In this document: positions 26,206-33,973 of the stretch, piece after piece
Position numbering within the stretch: position 1 is the stretch's first letter
How the letters are laid out: the number at the start of each line of letters is the position of its first letter
Source: Aminivibrio pyruvatiphilus
GTDB taxonomy: Bacteria > Synergistota > Synergistia > Synergistales > Aminobacteriaceae
Assembly: GCF_004366815.1 (NCBI RefSeq)
Contig: NZ_SORI01000001.1
Coordinates: forward strand, 310,001-374,000
DNA length: 64,000 bases
Direction: 5' to 3'
Program-made: the position numbers and the translations under genes
The notes under the pieces: model-generated
Database searches by the model: none
Told to the model about the DNA's origin: nothing
The model's input: the letters and a program-made list of their open reading frames with translations, nothing else

Positions 26206-26281
26206 TGGTGGGCGATACTGGGATCGAACCAGTGACCTCTTCCGTGTGAAGGAAGCGCTACTTCCGCTGAGCTAATCGCCC
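26206..26281 (-). tRNA. tRNA-Val (anticodon CAC)
   Basis: On the minus strand the acceptor stem GGGCGAT pairs with ATCGCCC, followed by an encoded ACCA. The anticodon stem CTTCC/GGAAG encloses the loop TTCACAC, so the anticodon is CAC and it reads the valine codon GTG. The T arm is ACTGG-TTCGATC-CCAGT. The total is 76 nt with CCA. It lies at the edge of the arsenic island; no partial tRNA copy was seen at the other end, so there is no sign that it served as an attachment site. Confidence 0.93.
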
Positions 26282-26471
26282 GAAACACGCGGTATTATAC
26301 CGTGCCTCGGGCCCCTTTGCAAGCCGAAAAATCTTTGGAAGACATCGTTTTGGTTCATCATTCTCCAGGAAACCTTACTGAATTTTTGATAGAAATTACG
26401 GCGGAAGGGAACTTAAATCCCTTCCTATTTTTTCTATGAGGAGTATAATCGGTGCGGCAGGTGATGGTTAA

Positions 26472-26924
26472 GTGACCGATATTTCAGACTTGGGACTGGT
26501 TTCCGACCTGTGGGAATACTGGGGCTTTTCCCCCTGGAATTCCGACGGAATGAAAGGGGTTTGCCGAAGGGTTACATTCGTAAAGAGTGCGCTGATAGGC
26601 GAGGTTTGCAGATACTACGCGGATGACTACATCATTTGGAGCCACCACGGGAAGGCGGACAGGCAGCGGATTCTAAAAAGCTGCAGGCCCCAGCCCGACC
26701 TCATGACGCAGCGCTATCTTTTCGTTGAGGGAGCGGAATCAGCTGAGAAATGTTCCATCCGGTCGTTTCTTTTCGGGTTCCGCGGGTATGCGGAGGTACA
26801 CACCTTTACGCCCGGGGGACGCTTTGAAAAACGGGTCAAGGATCTTGCCCCCCTCGTGGATAAAGCGCTGGAACTTCTCCGCTCACGGAAAAGCGAGTCT
26901 GGAGGTGGTGTACTGGAAAAATAG
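26472..26924 (+). CDS. Hypothetical protein
   Basis: An open frame of 150 residues between tRNA-Val and cstA that I do not recognise. Its composition is protein-like: aromatic-rich start (LWEYWGFSPWNSD), a mixed alpha/beta middle with three Cys, and a helical Lys/Arg/Leu end. The start is a GTG with only a weak purine stretch upstream; a TATAAT at 26444-26449 could be its promoter although no good -35 is seen. No membrane segment. It may be coupled to cstA, 51 bp downstream, but it could also be spurious. Confidence 0.5.
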   Translation: MTDISDLGLVSDLWEYWGFSPWNSDGMKGVCRRVTFVKSALIGEVCRYYADDYIIWSHHGKADRQRILKSCRPQPDLMTQRYLFVEGAESAEKCSIRSFLFGFRGYAEVHTFTPGGRFEKRVKDLAPLVDKALELLRSRKSESGGGVLEK

Positions 26925-26975
26925 CGGTTCCATCCATTTTTTCACACTCTTTTCATATTTTCGGAGGTGAATGAT

Positions 26976-28604
26976 TTGCTCGCAATCCTGTTCCTTATTG
27001 CTATCGTCTTGTTTGCAATTTGTTATAAGGTGTATGGTTCGTACATGGCCGGGGTATACGATCTGAACGACAACAATCCGACCCCTGCTGAAGCGATGTT
27101 TGACGGTATCGACTACTGCCCGGCCCATCCGGCCGTCCTTCTGGGTCACCATTTCGCATCCATCGCCGGCGCAGGCCCCATAGTCGGTCCCATCACCGCA
27201 GCCGCCATGTTCGGCTGGCTGCCGGCCTACCTGTGGTGCCTTATCGGCTCCGCTTTCATCGGCGGTCCCCACGACATGGGCGCCCTCGTGGCATCCATGC
27301 GCCATGACGGCAAATCGGTGGGAGAAGTTGTGGACAAATGGATCGGGCGGAGAGGCAAGGTCCTCTTCCTCTGCTTCACCATCCTTGCCCTCATCCTCGT
27401 GGTCGCCGTGTTCCTGCAGCTTTCCGCAGGATCCTTCGCGGCAGACCCCGCTGTGGCCTTCTCGGCCTCCCTGTACATCGGCATGGCCCTTCTGTTCGGC
27501 GTGCTGATCTACAAGTATCGCGTGCCCCTGTGGCTCATGACCGTGGTCATGGTCCCTATCGTCATCTACGCCTGCTGGTACGGCAACTACTCTCCCTGGG
27601 TTGCAACAGTTTTCCAGCTTCCTATGGAGACCTGGCGCTGGGCCCTTGTGGGCTACATCTTCTTCGCGTCTGTCCTTCCCGTATGGCTTCTTCTCCAGCC
27701 CCGGGATTACCTTGCCTCCTACTTCCTCTATTTCGCGGTCATCATCGGTGCCATCGGCATGATCATGGGCAGGGGCGAGAACTTCCAGGTCGTTCTTCCT
27801 GCCTTCAAGGGATTCGTGGCCAACGGGCAGTACATCTGGCCCATGCTCTTCATCATCGTTGCGTGCGGCGCAGTGTCCGGTTTCCACTCCCTGGTCGGCA
27901 GCGGCACCACCTCCAAGCAGCTGAAGAAAGAGAAGGACACGGTTCTCGTGGGCTACGGCTCCATGCTGCTTGAAGGCGTCGTGGCAGTCATTGCCATCGG
28001 CACGGTCATGCTGAGCGGCGTCATCGCAAAGGGCGGCCCCACCATCACCTACGCCGAGGGCTTCGGAAAGTTCGCGGCCATCGTCGGTATCGACCCCAAG
28101 GTCGGCATGTCCCTGGGGCTCCTGGCCATCAACTCCTTCCTTCTTACCTCCCTTGACACGGCCACCCGTTTGACCCGCTACCAGATCCAGGAGCTTTCCA
28201 ACATGAAGGTGGACAAGTACACTGCCACCATCATCACCATTGCTGCGGCCATGGCCCTTCTGCTCACAAAGACCCACGGTCCCACCGGCAACGTCATACC
28301 CGCCTGGGCTGCGATCTGGCCCATTTTCGGTGCGTCCAACCAGCTTGTTGCGGCCCTTGCTCTTCTGGCCATCGGCGTCTGGGTTGCCAAGGGACTGAAA
28401 AAGAACAACCAGTTCGCCATGGTTCCCATGTGGTTCATGCTTGTGACCACCGTGGCGGCCCTGGGCATCATGATCAAGGACAACCTCGCCTACGCCAGCC
28501 CGAACTACGTCCTCGTGGTTCCTTCCATCATTCTCCTTGTCCTTGCCCTGTTGATGGTCTTTGAATCCATGAAGGCCCTGAAGCAGGCCCAGAAGGATCT
28601 GTAA
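26976..28604 (+). CDS. cstA: CstA-family transporter
   Basis: A 542-residue membrane protein with many hydrophobic segments. HHFASIAGAGPIVGPI near residue 53 and GGPHDMGALVASMRHDGKS are the signature of the carbon starvation protein A family, which imports pyruvate or peptides under nutrient limitation. It is shorter than E. coli CstA (about 700) but matches the short form found in anaerobes. I place the start at the TTG at 26976, 8 bases after GGAGG; the GTG at 26967 overlaps that site. A 13-bp hairpin ends the unit. For an amino-acid fermenter, peptide or pyruvate uptake is plausible. Confidence 0.93.
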   Translation: MLAILFLIAIVLFAICYKVYGSYMAGVYDLNDNNPTPAEAMFDGIDYCPAHPAVLLGHHFASIAGAGPIVGPITAAAMFGWLPAYLWCLIGSAFIGGPHDMGALVASMRHDGKSVGEVVDKWIGRRGKVLFLCFTILALILVVAVFLQLSAGSFAADPAVAFSASLYIGMALLFGVLIYKYRVPLWLMTVVMVPIVIYACWYGNYSPWVATVFQLPMETWRWALVGYIFFASVLPVWLLLQPRDYLASYFLYFAVIIGAIGMIMGRGENFQVVLPAFKGFVANGQYIWPMLFIIVACGAVSGFHSLVGSGTTSKQLKKEKDTVLVGYGSMLLEGVVAVIAIGTVMLSGVIAKGGPTITYAEGFGKFAAIVGIDPKVGMSLGLLAINSFLLTSLDTATRLTRYQIQELSNMKVDKYTATIITIAAAMALLLTKTHGPTGNVIPAWAAIWPIFGASNQLVAALALLAIGVWVAKGLKKNNQFAMVPMWFMLVTTVAALGIMIKDNLAYASPNYVLVVPSIILLVLALLMVFESMKALKQAQKDL

Positions 28605-28624
28605 AGGTCAGACCGGCAGAAAAG

Positions 28625-28655
28625 AGAGGGAAGGCCGTTATTCGGCCTTCCCTCT
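28625..28655. terminator. Hairpin between cstA and the convergent zinc-ribbon gene
   Basis: A perfect 13-bp stem (AGAGGGAAGGCCG and complement) with a TTATT loop, 20 bp after cstA. It is flanked on the minus strand by CTTTTCTG, so it may end transcription from both sides. The T-tracts are short. Confidence 0.6.
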
Positions 28656-28696
28656 TCTGTATTCCGAAAAAGTGTTTCTGCGGTGCATGCTTACGG

Positions 28697-28873
28697 TTAT
28701 TTGCCGCTTTTTCCCACGCTGAACGACTTGGCGCTCCAGGACTTCCCCCGCTTTCTGTTGGCGGCGTCGAGCACTTCTACGAACCTGCTCCCGCACCTGG
28801 GACATCTCATGGCTGCCGCCTTTTCTTCCAGTTCAAATTCGCTTTTGCACGACAGGCATCGAAATTTTCCCAT
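28697..28873 (-). CDS. Small zinc-ribbon protein (58 residues)
   Basis: This short gene has a near-perfect GGAGGTGA 6 bases before its ATG. The peptide starts MGKFRCLSCKSEFE and continues with MRCPRCGSRFVEV, giving two CxxC pairs 18 residues apart, a classic zinc ribbon of the FmdB/rubredoxin-like kind. The C-terminus is basic and Ser-rich. Such proteins often bind nucleic acid or other proteins; no specific role can be read. It is convergent with cstA, and a TATAAT is present upstream on the minus strand at 28949-28944 without a clear -35. Confidence 0.8.
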   Translation of the reverse strand: MGKFRCLSCKSEFELEEKAAAMRCPRCGSRFVEVLDAANRKRGKSWSAKSFSVGKSGK

Positions 28874-29037
28874 GGAAAATCACCTCCGCATTTTTTCCGG
28901 CATTGATGAAATGCTCGTGTATCGGCAAAAGAACTTATCCCATATTATACCAGATCGCCCCGGAGAGGAAAGGTCTCCGCACCTGCCTGTGCCAGAGGGT
29001 ATAATAAGTCCAGCTTGAAATCGAAGGGAGGACGAAC

Positions 29038-30777
29038 ATGCTCTTTTCATCGCTGAAGGAGAGGCGGGACGTCTGCTGCGTCCTGTGCGGAGCCGCGGGG
29101 CTGGGTATCCAGACCGTGGAGGACATGCTGGCGGGAATCATAGTGGACGAAGGTTTTTGCGTCTTCGGATCCAGGGAGTACATGTCCCGCGTCCGGGGCG
29201 GGAACAACTCCACCGAGCTCCGGATAGCCTCCGAACCCGTGGATGCCCTGATCGACAGGATAGATATTCTCGTTGCCCTGAGCCGGAACGTTCGCAGGAA
29301 CATCCTGGAGAGGATCACCGCCGGCACGGTCATTCTCGGAGACAGGGAGGAACTGAAGGGGGAGCTTGAAGACCTCGGAGCCTCCTATGTGGACATTCCC
29401 CTGTCGTCCATGGCGAAAGAGGCCGGGGGAAAGATCTACTCCAACTCCATCGCCGCCGGTGTCCTCCTCGGAGTGCTCGGACTGGGAACGGAAGGAGCGG
29501 AGGCTTTTTACAGGAAGCGGTTCGCCGGTAAGGACGACGTGGTGGCACGCAATATCGGAGCTGTCAGGAAGGGGTACGAACTGGGCCTTCCTCTTGCCGG
29601 TGAAGGAGGCGTACTGCAGGGCCGGTCCAGGAACCCGGGAGGGCGGAAGGTCATACTCAACGGGAGCGATGCCGTTTCCCTGGGAGCCATGGCGGCAGGC
29701 TGCAATTTCGTCACCGCCTATCCCATGTCCCCGGCGACGGGGGTGCTCTCCTTCTTCGCGAAGCACGCCGGAAAAGCGGGAGCGGTGGTGGAGCAGGTGG
29801 AGGACGAGCTCGCCGCCATAAACATGGCGGTGGGGGCTTCCTATGCGGGAGCCCGCCCCCTGGTGACTACCTCAGGGGGAGGTTTCGCCCTCATGGCGGA
29901 GGGGCTCAGCCTGGCGGGCGTCATGGAGGCCCCGGTGGTGGTGCACCTTTCTCAGAGACCGGGCCCTGCCACGGGCATGGCCACCCGGACGGAGCAGGCG
30001 GACCTGGAGCTTGCCCTTTATTCCGGCCACGGCGAATTTCCGCGGGCTTTGTTTGCCCCCGGAACCATGGAGAGTGCCTTCAGGCTGACCCAGAAAGCCT
30101 TTGAAATAGCACTGCAGTACCAGACGCCGGCCATCGTGCTGACGGACCAGTATTTCATGAACGCCTTCTACAACCTGGATTCGGACGCCCTCGAGTGGCT
30201 GGAGGAGCCCTCCCCGGTCCCGGAGACGGCGGCGGAGTACCGGCGCTACGAGGATACCGCTGACGGCTGCTCGCCCTTCGGCGTTCCCGGCTGGGGAAAG
30301 GGCATCGTGGGGGCGGACAGCCACGAGCACGACGAGGTGGGGCACGTCTACGAGGACTTCGATCTCAGGACCAGGATGCAGGACAAGCGGATGCGGAAGT
30401 TCGCGGGAATGGAGGAGTGTGCCCTTCCCCCGGTGCTGGTCGGACCGGAATCCTTCTCGAACCTGGTGATCTGCTGGGGATCCACCTTCCCCATCGTCCG
30501 GGAAGCCCTCGAATGTCTCGGGCGGGACGACACGGCCCTGCTGGCCTTCGAACAGGTGTGGCCCCTCTCGCCGTCCGCCGGGGATCTTCTGCGGAAAGCG
30601 TCGTTCACCGCCGTGGTGGAGGGAAACAGCACCGGCCAGTTCGCCGGGCTGCTTCGGAAAACCTTCGGCGTGGCGGCGGACCGCACGGTGCTGAAATACA
30701 ACGGACTTCAGTTCTCTGTGGAAGAGGTCGCGGACAGGCTCGGCGAAATTCTTCCCGGCAAAGGAGGCGGCAGATGA
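29038..30777 (+). CDS. korA: 2-oxoacid:acceptor oxidoreductase, fused gamma-alpha subunit
   Basis: A 579-residue subunit with a gamma domain (about residues 1-185, with GAAGLGIQTVEDML and SREYMSRVRGGNNS) fused to an alpha domain (about 195-579, with AAGCNFVTAYPMSPATG and the CoA/TPP contact region TSGGGFALMAEG). These enzymes oxidatively decarboxylate 2-oxoacids, such as 2-oxoglutarate or branched-chain keto acids, to acyl-CoA and pass electrons to ferredoxin. GGGAGG precedes the ATG. The beta subunit overlaps it by 4 bp. No ferredoxin-like delta subunit is encoded next to them. Confidence 0.93.
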   Translation: MLFSSLKERRDVCCVLCGAAGLGIQTVEDMLAGIIVDEGFCVFGSREYMSRVRGGNNSTELRIASEPVDALIDRIDILVALSRNVRRNILERITAGTVILGDREELKGELEDLGASYVDIPLSSMAKEAGGKIYSNSIAAGVLLGVLGLGTEGAEAFYRKRFAGKDDVVARNIGAVRKGYELGLPLAGEGGVLQGRSRNPGGRKVILNGSDAVSLGAMAAGCNFVTAYPMSPATGVLSFFAKHAGKAGAVVEQVEDELAAINMAVGASYAGARPLVTTSGGGFALMAEGLSLAGVMEAPVVVHLSQRPGPATGMATRTEQADLELALYSGHGEFPRALFAPGTMESAFRLTQKAFEIALQYQTPAIVLTDQYFMNAFYNLDSDALEWLEEPSPVPETAAEYRRYEDTADGCSPFGVPGWGKGIVGADSHEHDEVGHVYEDFDLRTRMQDKRMRKFAGMEECALPPVLVGPESFSNLVICWGSTFPIVREALECLGRDDTALLAFEQVWPLSPSAGDLLRKASFTAVVEGNSTGQFAGLLRKTFGVAADRTVLKYNGLQFSVEEVADRLGEILPGKGGGR

Positions 30778-31640
30778 TGGACTCCACGGCATTCGATCTT
30801 CCGGGAATTGATCTTTCGTGGTGCCCCGGATGCGGGGATTTCAAAATCCTCGACTCCATCAAGAAGGCCCTTGCCGAGCTCGGTCTCGGGCCCCTGGACG
30901 TGGTCATGGTCTCGGGGATAGGGCAGGCGGCAAAAACACCCCATTACATGAAGGCCCATTTTTTCAACGGCCTCCACGGACGGGCCCTCTCCAACGCAAC
31001 GGCCATCAAGGCGGCAAACCCCGCCCTGGAGGTCATCGCCGTGGGAGGGGACGGCGACATGTACGGCGAGGGCGGGAATCATTTCACCCATACCATCAGG
31101 CGGAATCCCGGGATCACCAACCTTGTGTTCAACAACATGGTCTACGGCCTCACAAAGGGGCAGGCTTCACCCACGAGCCCGAGGGGATTCCGCACCTCCG
31201 TCCAGGTGGACGGGGTCCATGCACAGCCCTTCAACCCTCTGGCAGCCGCCCTGGTACAGGGAGCGACCTTCGTGGCCCGGGCCTTCGCCGGAAACGGCGA
31301 CCAGACAAAGGAAATCATCAAGAGGGCCGTCCGACACAAGGGATACGCCCTGGTGGACATCTTCCAGCCCTGTGTTTCCTTCAACTCCGTGAATACCTAC
31401 AAGTGGTTCATGGACAACACCTACACCCTGGAGGGGCATGAGGAGGAGGATTTCGGCAAGGCCATGGAGCTGGCCCTCCTCCAGGAAGGTCCCTTCCCCC
31501 TGGGCGTTCTCTACAGGAAGGAAGGGGTTCCCCTTTTCGAGGAAACCCTGGCGGCCTACCGGAAGGACGACCGGCCTCTCTTCCGCCGGGAGGCGCCCCG
31601 GAAGGCAGTGAAGGAGCTGCTGGCCTCTATGGCCGGTTAA
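30774..31640 (+). CDS. korB: 2-oxoacid:acceptor oxidoreductase, beta subunit
   Basis: The TPP-binding beta subunit, 288 residues. It has LSWCPGCGDFKIL near the start, with Cys ligands for the single 4Fe-4S cluster of two-subunit enzymes, and the TPP-magnesium motif GGDGDMYGEGGNHF, followed by NNMVYGLTKGQ. AGGAGG lies 6 bases before the ATG that overlaps the korA stop. Exact 2-oxoacid specificity cannot be read from the sequence. The selenocysteine peroxiredoxin starts 18 bp after it. Confidence 0.93.
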   Translation: MMDSTAFDLPGIDLSWCPGCGDFKILDSIKKALAELGLGPLDVVMVSGIGQAAKTPHYMKAHFFNGLHGRALSNATAIKAANPALEVIAVGGDGDMYGEGGNHFTHTIRRNPGITNLVFNNMVYGLTKGQASPTSPRGFRTSVQVDGVHAQPFNPLAAALVQGATFVARAFAGNGDQTKEIIKRAVRHKGYALVDIFQPCVSFNSVNTYKWFMDNTYTLEGHEEEDFGKAMELALLQEGPFPLGVLYRKEGVPLFEETLAAYRKDDRPLFRREAPRKAVKELLASMAG

Positions 31641-31658
31641 GAAAGGGAGGAAACGGAC

Positions 31659-32123
31659 ATGAAGGAAGGAAACGGGCTCCCCCCGTTCCGCCTCTCCGAC
31701 GGAGACGGGAAAGAATGGACGGCGGCGGATTTTGAAGGCAGATGGCTTGTCCTCTTTTTCTACAGCAAGGACAATACCTCGGGGTGAACCAGCGAAGTGA
31801 GGGACTTTGCGGACAGGATGCCCGCATTTGAAGCACTGCACTGCGCAGTGGCAGGAATCAGCCCCGATTCGCCGGAGAGCCACCGGAAATTTGCCGAAAA
31901 ACTGGGCATTTCCTTCCCCCTTCTGAGCGATCCGGACCACGGCTTCATTGAAGCCTGCGGATTCTGGGCGGCCAAGAAAATGTACGGCAGGGAATACATG
32001 GGAGTGGAGCGTTCCACCGTCATCGCGGATCCCGGCGGGAAGGCCGTGAAGACCTTCAGGAAGGTGAAGGTGGCCGGGCACGCCGATGAGGTTCTCGAGG
32101 CACTGAAGGGACTGGCCGTCTGA
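31659..32123 (+). CDS. Peroxiredoxin (Bcp/PrxQ type) with selenocysteine at the catalytic position
   Basis: Reading through the in-frame TGA at 31785-31787 gives a 154-residue peroxiredoxin. The order is family-typical: LPPFRLSDGDGK, VLFFYSKDNTSG, then the UGA (residue 43) where E. coli Bcp has its peroxidatic Cys (TPGC), then TSEVRDF, ISPDSPESHRKFAEK, FPLLSDPDH. The coding frame is uninterrupted on both sides and AGGGAGG lies 8 bases before the ATG. The TSGU sequence fits the TxxC/U active-site pattern. Bcp's resolving Cys five residues on is absent (Val). It probably reduces peroxides and protects the oxygen-sensitive KorAB encoded just before it. Selenocysteine genes are not in the window. 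Confidence 0.9.
31792..31826 (+). promoter_or_regulatory. Candidate bacterial SECIS region after the UGA
   Basis: Two mutually exclusive hairpins follow the UGA. One has a 7-bp stem GCGAAGT/ACTTTGC (31792-31798, 31804-31810) with loop GAGGG, starting 4 bases after the UGA. The other has a 5-bp stem TGCGG/CCGCA (31808-31812, 31822-31826) with a 9-base loop containing AGGA; its loop is 25 bases from the UGA, a more usual bacterial distance. I cannot tell which one SelB would bind. Confidence 0.5.
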
Positions 32124-32137
32124 CGCGCGGAACGGAT

Positions 32138-32164
32138 GAGGCGGAGATTTTTTCCGCCTCTTTT
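32138..32164 (+). terminator. Terminator after the peroxiredoxin
   Basis: Stem GAGGCGGA (32138-32145) and TCCGCCTC (32153-32160) with loop GATTTTT, followed by four T. It separates the korAB-peroxiredoxin unit from the convergent folK. Confidence 0.75.
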
Positions 32165-32177
32165 CCGTCATGCCGTA

Positions 32178-32672
32178 TCAGAGGGTGCAGATCCGGAGGA
32201 TGCCGCCGGTCTCGGCGGGGGGCAGAAGCCGGATCATTTCCTCAGGCGTGAGTCCCGTTTCGGGGTGCCTCCATTCCGGGGCAATCTGGGCCAGGGGCAG
32301 GAGCACGAAGGCCCTTGCCGCCATTTCCCGGTGTGGGACGGTCAGCCGGTCCGACCGGACAGTCAGCCCGTCGTAAAAAAGAATATCCAGGTCGATGACC
32401 CGGGGCCCCCACCGTTTTTCCGGGGTCCTGCCCAGGGCGCCTTCCATCTGTTTCAGCAGATCGAGGAGATCCTCGGGGAGGAGGCTGGTTTCCGCCAGGA
32501 CACAGGCGTTCAGAAAGCGGGGCTGGTCTTCCACGCCCCAGGGAGGGGTTTCAAATACGTCGCTGGAGGCAAGGACGGCAAGGCCGGCGTTCCTGAGCAG
32601 AGACACTGCCTTCCGGAGGAGGAGCAGCCGGTCTCCGAGGTTGCTGCCCAGGGAAAGGCCCACGGTGCTCAT
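32178..32672 (-). CDS. folK: 2-amino-4-hydroxy-6-hydroxymethyldihydropteridine diphosphokinase FolK
   Basis: FolK transfers pyrophosphate from ATP to the pterin precursor in folate synthesis. The 164-residue protein has GLSLGSNLGDR at the start, SSDVFETPPWGVEDQPRFLN, and the catalytic RWGPRVIDLDILFYDG followed by PHREMAARAFVL. I start at the ATG at 32672, which overlaps the folP stop as ATGA; a second ATG nine bases earlier is also open. It works on the step directly before FolP, encoded upstream. Confidence 0.96.
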   Translation of the reverse strand: MSTVGLSLGSNLGDRLLLLRKAVSLLRNAGLAVLASSDVFETPPWGVEDQPRFLNACVLAETSLLPEDLLDLLKQMEGALGRTPEKRWGPRVIDLDILFYDGLTVRSDRLTVPHREMAARAFVLLPLAQIAPEWRHPETGLTPEEMIRLLPPAETGGILRICTL

Positions 32673-33883
32673 TCCCGGCACTCCCCGATGGCGCCGAGCA
32701 TGGAGAGAACCCGGACATTTTCCTCCACGTCGTGAACCCGGACGAGGGCTGCATGGTGCAGTCCGCAGAGCGCCGTGACCGCCAGAGTGCCCTCCAGCCG
32801 ATCCTCCGGGGCGTCAAGACCGAGGGTCGCGCCGATGAATCCCTTTCTCGAATGGCCGATGAGCAGGGGGCGTCCGAAAACGCGGAACGCGTCCAGATTC
32901 CTCAGGATCCTGAGGTTGTCCTCTCGGCGCTTGCCGAATCCCAGTCCCGGGTCGAGGATGATCCGCTCCGCCGGAATTCCCGCCTTTTCGGCCAGGGAGA
33001 GCCGTTCCTCGAAATAGCGGAGGATGTCCCCCACGGTGTCTTCGTATTTGGGGTCTTTCTGCATGTCCCGGGGCGTCCCCTGGATGTGGGAGAGGACGAG
33101 GGCCGCTCCTGATTCCGCCACCGCTCCGGGGAGATCGGGGTCGAAGCCCAGGCCCGAAATGTCGTTGATGATGTCGGCTCCTGCCCGGACGGCTTCGAGG
33201 GCTACTTTTGCCTTCCAGGTGTCGGCGGAGATCACCGTCTCCGGAAAGGCCTTCCGGACGGCCGCGACGGCGGGGAGAAGCCGTCCCGTTTCCTCCGCTT
33301 CCGGCACCGGGTCCGAGCCTGGGCGGGTGGATTCCGCTCCGAGGTCGAGAACGGCTGCGCCTGCTGCAACCATGGACCGCGCCCGGGAGAGGAGGTCGTC
33401 CTCAGGCGGGATCCGGCTCTTTGCGTAAAAGGAGTCGGAGGTCAGGTTCAGGATGCCCATGACGGCGGTCCGTTTCCCGAGGGAAAGGACTCTGCCCTCC
33501 CGGAAGGAAAATGTCCAGGCGGACCTGTCCATGCCGGCAAGAGCCCGGGACAGGCCTTCTCTGATTCCGGGAAGGCCCCAGCAGGGGAGGGCCCCCAGTT
33601 TCTCCGTCAGTGACCGGAGCTGCCCCGGGGTCCCCAGGAGGAGCACGGCGCTCTCTGACGCCTCGCAGGAGATGACGCCCCGGTTCACCACGGCGTCCCC
33701 GCCGCGGGCGAGCAGCTCCTGCTTCAGGAAGGCCGCCGCCCGGAAGTCGGCTTTCGGAATAAACAGGGAAAGAAGATCCCTCTTGGGTTCGAAGTACGCG
33801 TTGGAGCGAGGGTCGGCGCCGATGAGGCGCAGTGCCGCGAGGAGGTCTTCACGGCTTTGTGCAGGAAGCGGGTAAGCGATCAC
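32669..33883 (-). CDS. folP: Dihydropteroate synthase FolP with N-terminal extension
   Basis: FolP joins the pterin diphosphate with p-aminobenzoate to form dihydropteroate, the sulfonamide target. The TIM-barrel starts near residue 138 with AVMGILNLTSDSFY, followed by DLGAESTRPGSDPV, NDISGLGFD, DPGLGFGKRREDN and LIGHSRKGFIG. About 135 residues precede it, whereas E. coli FolP has almost none; similar extensions occur in some clostridia and archaea and have no assigned function. The start is GTG with AGGAG upstream. It overlaps folK by 4 bp and has a promoter at 33925-33953. Confidence 0.95.
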   Translation of the reverse strand: MIAYPLPAQSREDLLAALRLIGADPRSNAYFEPKRDLLSLFIPKADFRAAAFLKQELLARGGDAVVNRGVISCEASESAVLLLGTPGQLRSLTEKLGALPCWGLPGIREGLSRALAGMDRSAWTFSFREGRVLSLGKRTAVMGILNLTSDSFYAKSRIPPEDDLLSRARSMVAAGAAVLDLGAESTRPGSDPVPEAEETGRLLPAVAAVRKAFPETVISADTWKAKVALEAVRAGADIINDISGLGFDPDLPGAVAESGAALVLSHIQGTPRDMQKDPKYEDTVGDILRYFEERLSLAEKAGIPAERIILDPGLGFGKRREDNLRILRNLDAFRVFGRPLLIGHSRKGFIGATLGLDAPEDRLEGTLAVTALCGLHHAALVRVHDVEENVRVLSMLGAIGECRE

Positions 33884-33924
33884 GGCGGGAGCTCCTTCCC
33901 GGGAATGTGGGCAGTGCCGTTCCG

Positions 33925-33953
33925 ATGATATAGTGTCCCTTCGGGGCGGTCAA
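33925..33953 (-). promoter_or_regulatory. Sigma-70 type promoter for folP-folK
   Basis: On the minus strand TTGACC (33953-33948) and TATCAT (33930-33925) are 17 bp apart, about 40 bp before the folP GTG. It follows the histidine phosphatase gene, so folP-folK can be expressed independently. Confidence 0.6.
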
Positions 33954-33973
33954 GGGTCCATTCCTCCCGTTCC

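Noticed and set aside
17366-26281. The arsenic island as an integrated mobile element using tRNA-Val as attachment site
   Set aside because: No integrase, transposase or repeated tRNA end was found at either border.
26883-28277. 464-residue minus-strand frame opposite cstA
   Set aside because: His/Asp/Gly-rich shadow; CstA on the plus strand has clear family motifs.
28683-29018. 111-residue plus-strand frame over the zinc-ribbon gene
   Set aside because: No ribosome binding site and it is antisense to a small gene with near-perfect start signals and two CxxC pairs.
31659-32123. Reading the peroxiredoxin as a pseudogene with a nonsense mutation
   Set aside because: The frame is intact on both sides, the stop replaces exactly the catalytic Cys by the selenocysteine codon, and conserved blocks show no decay.
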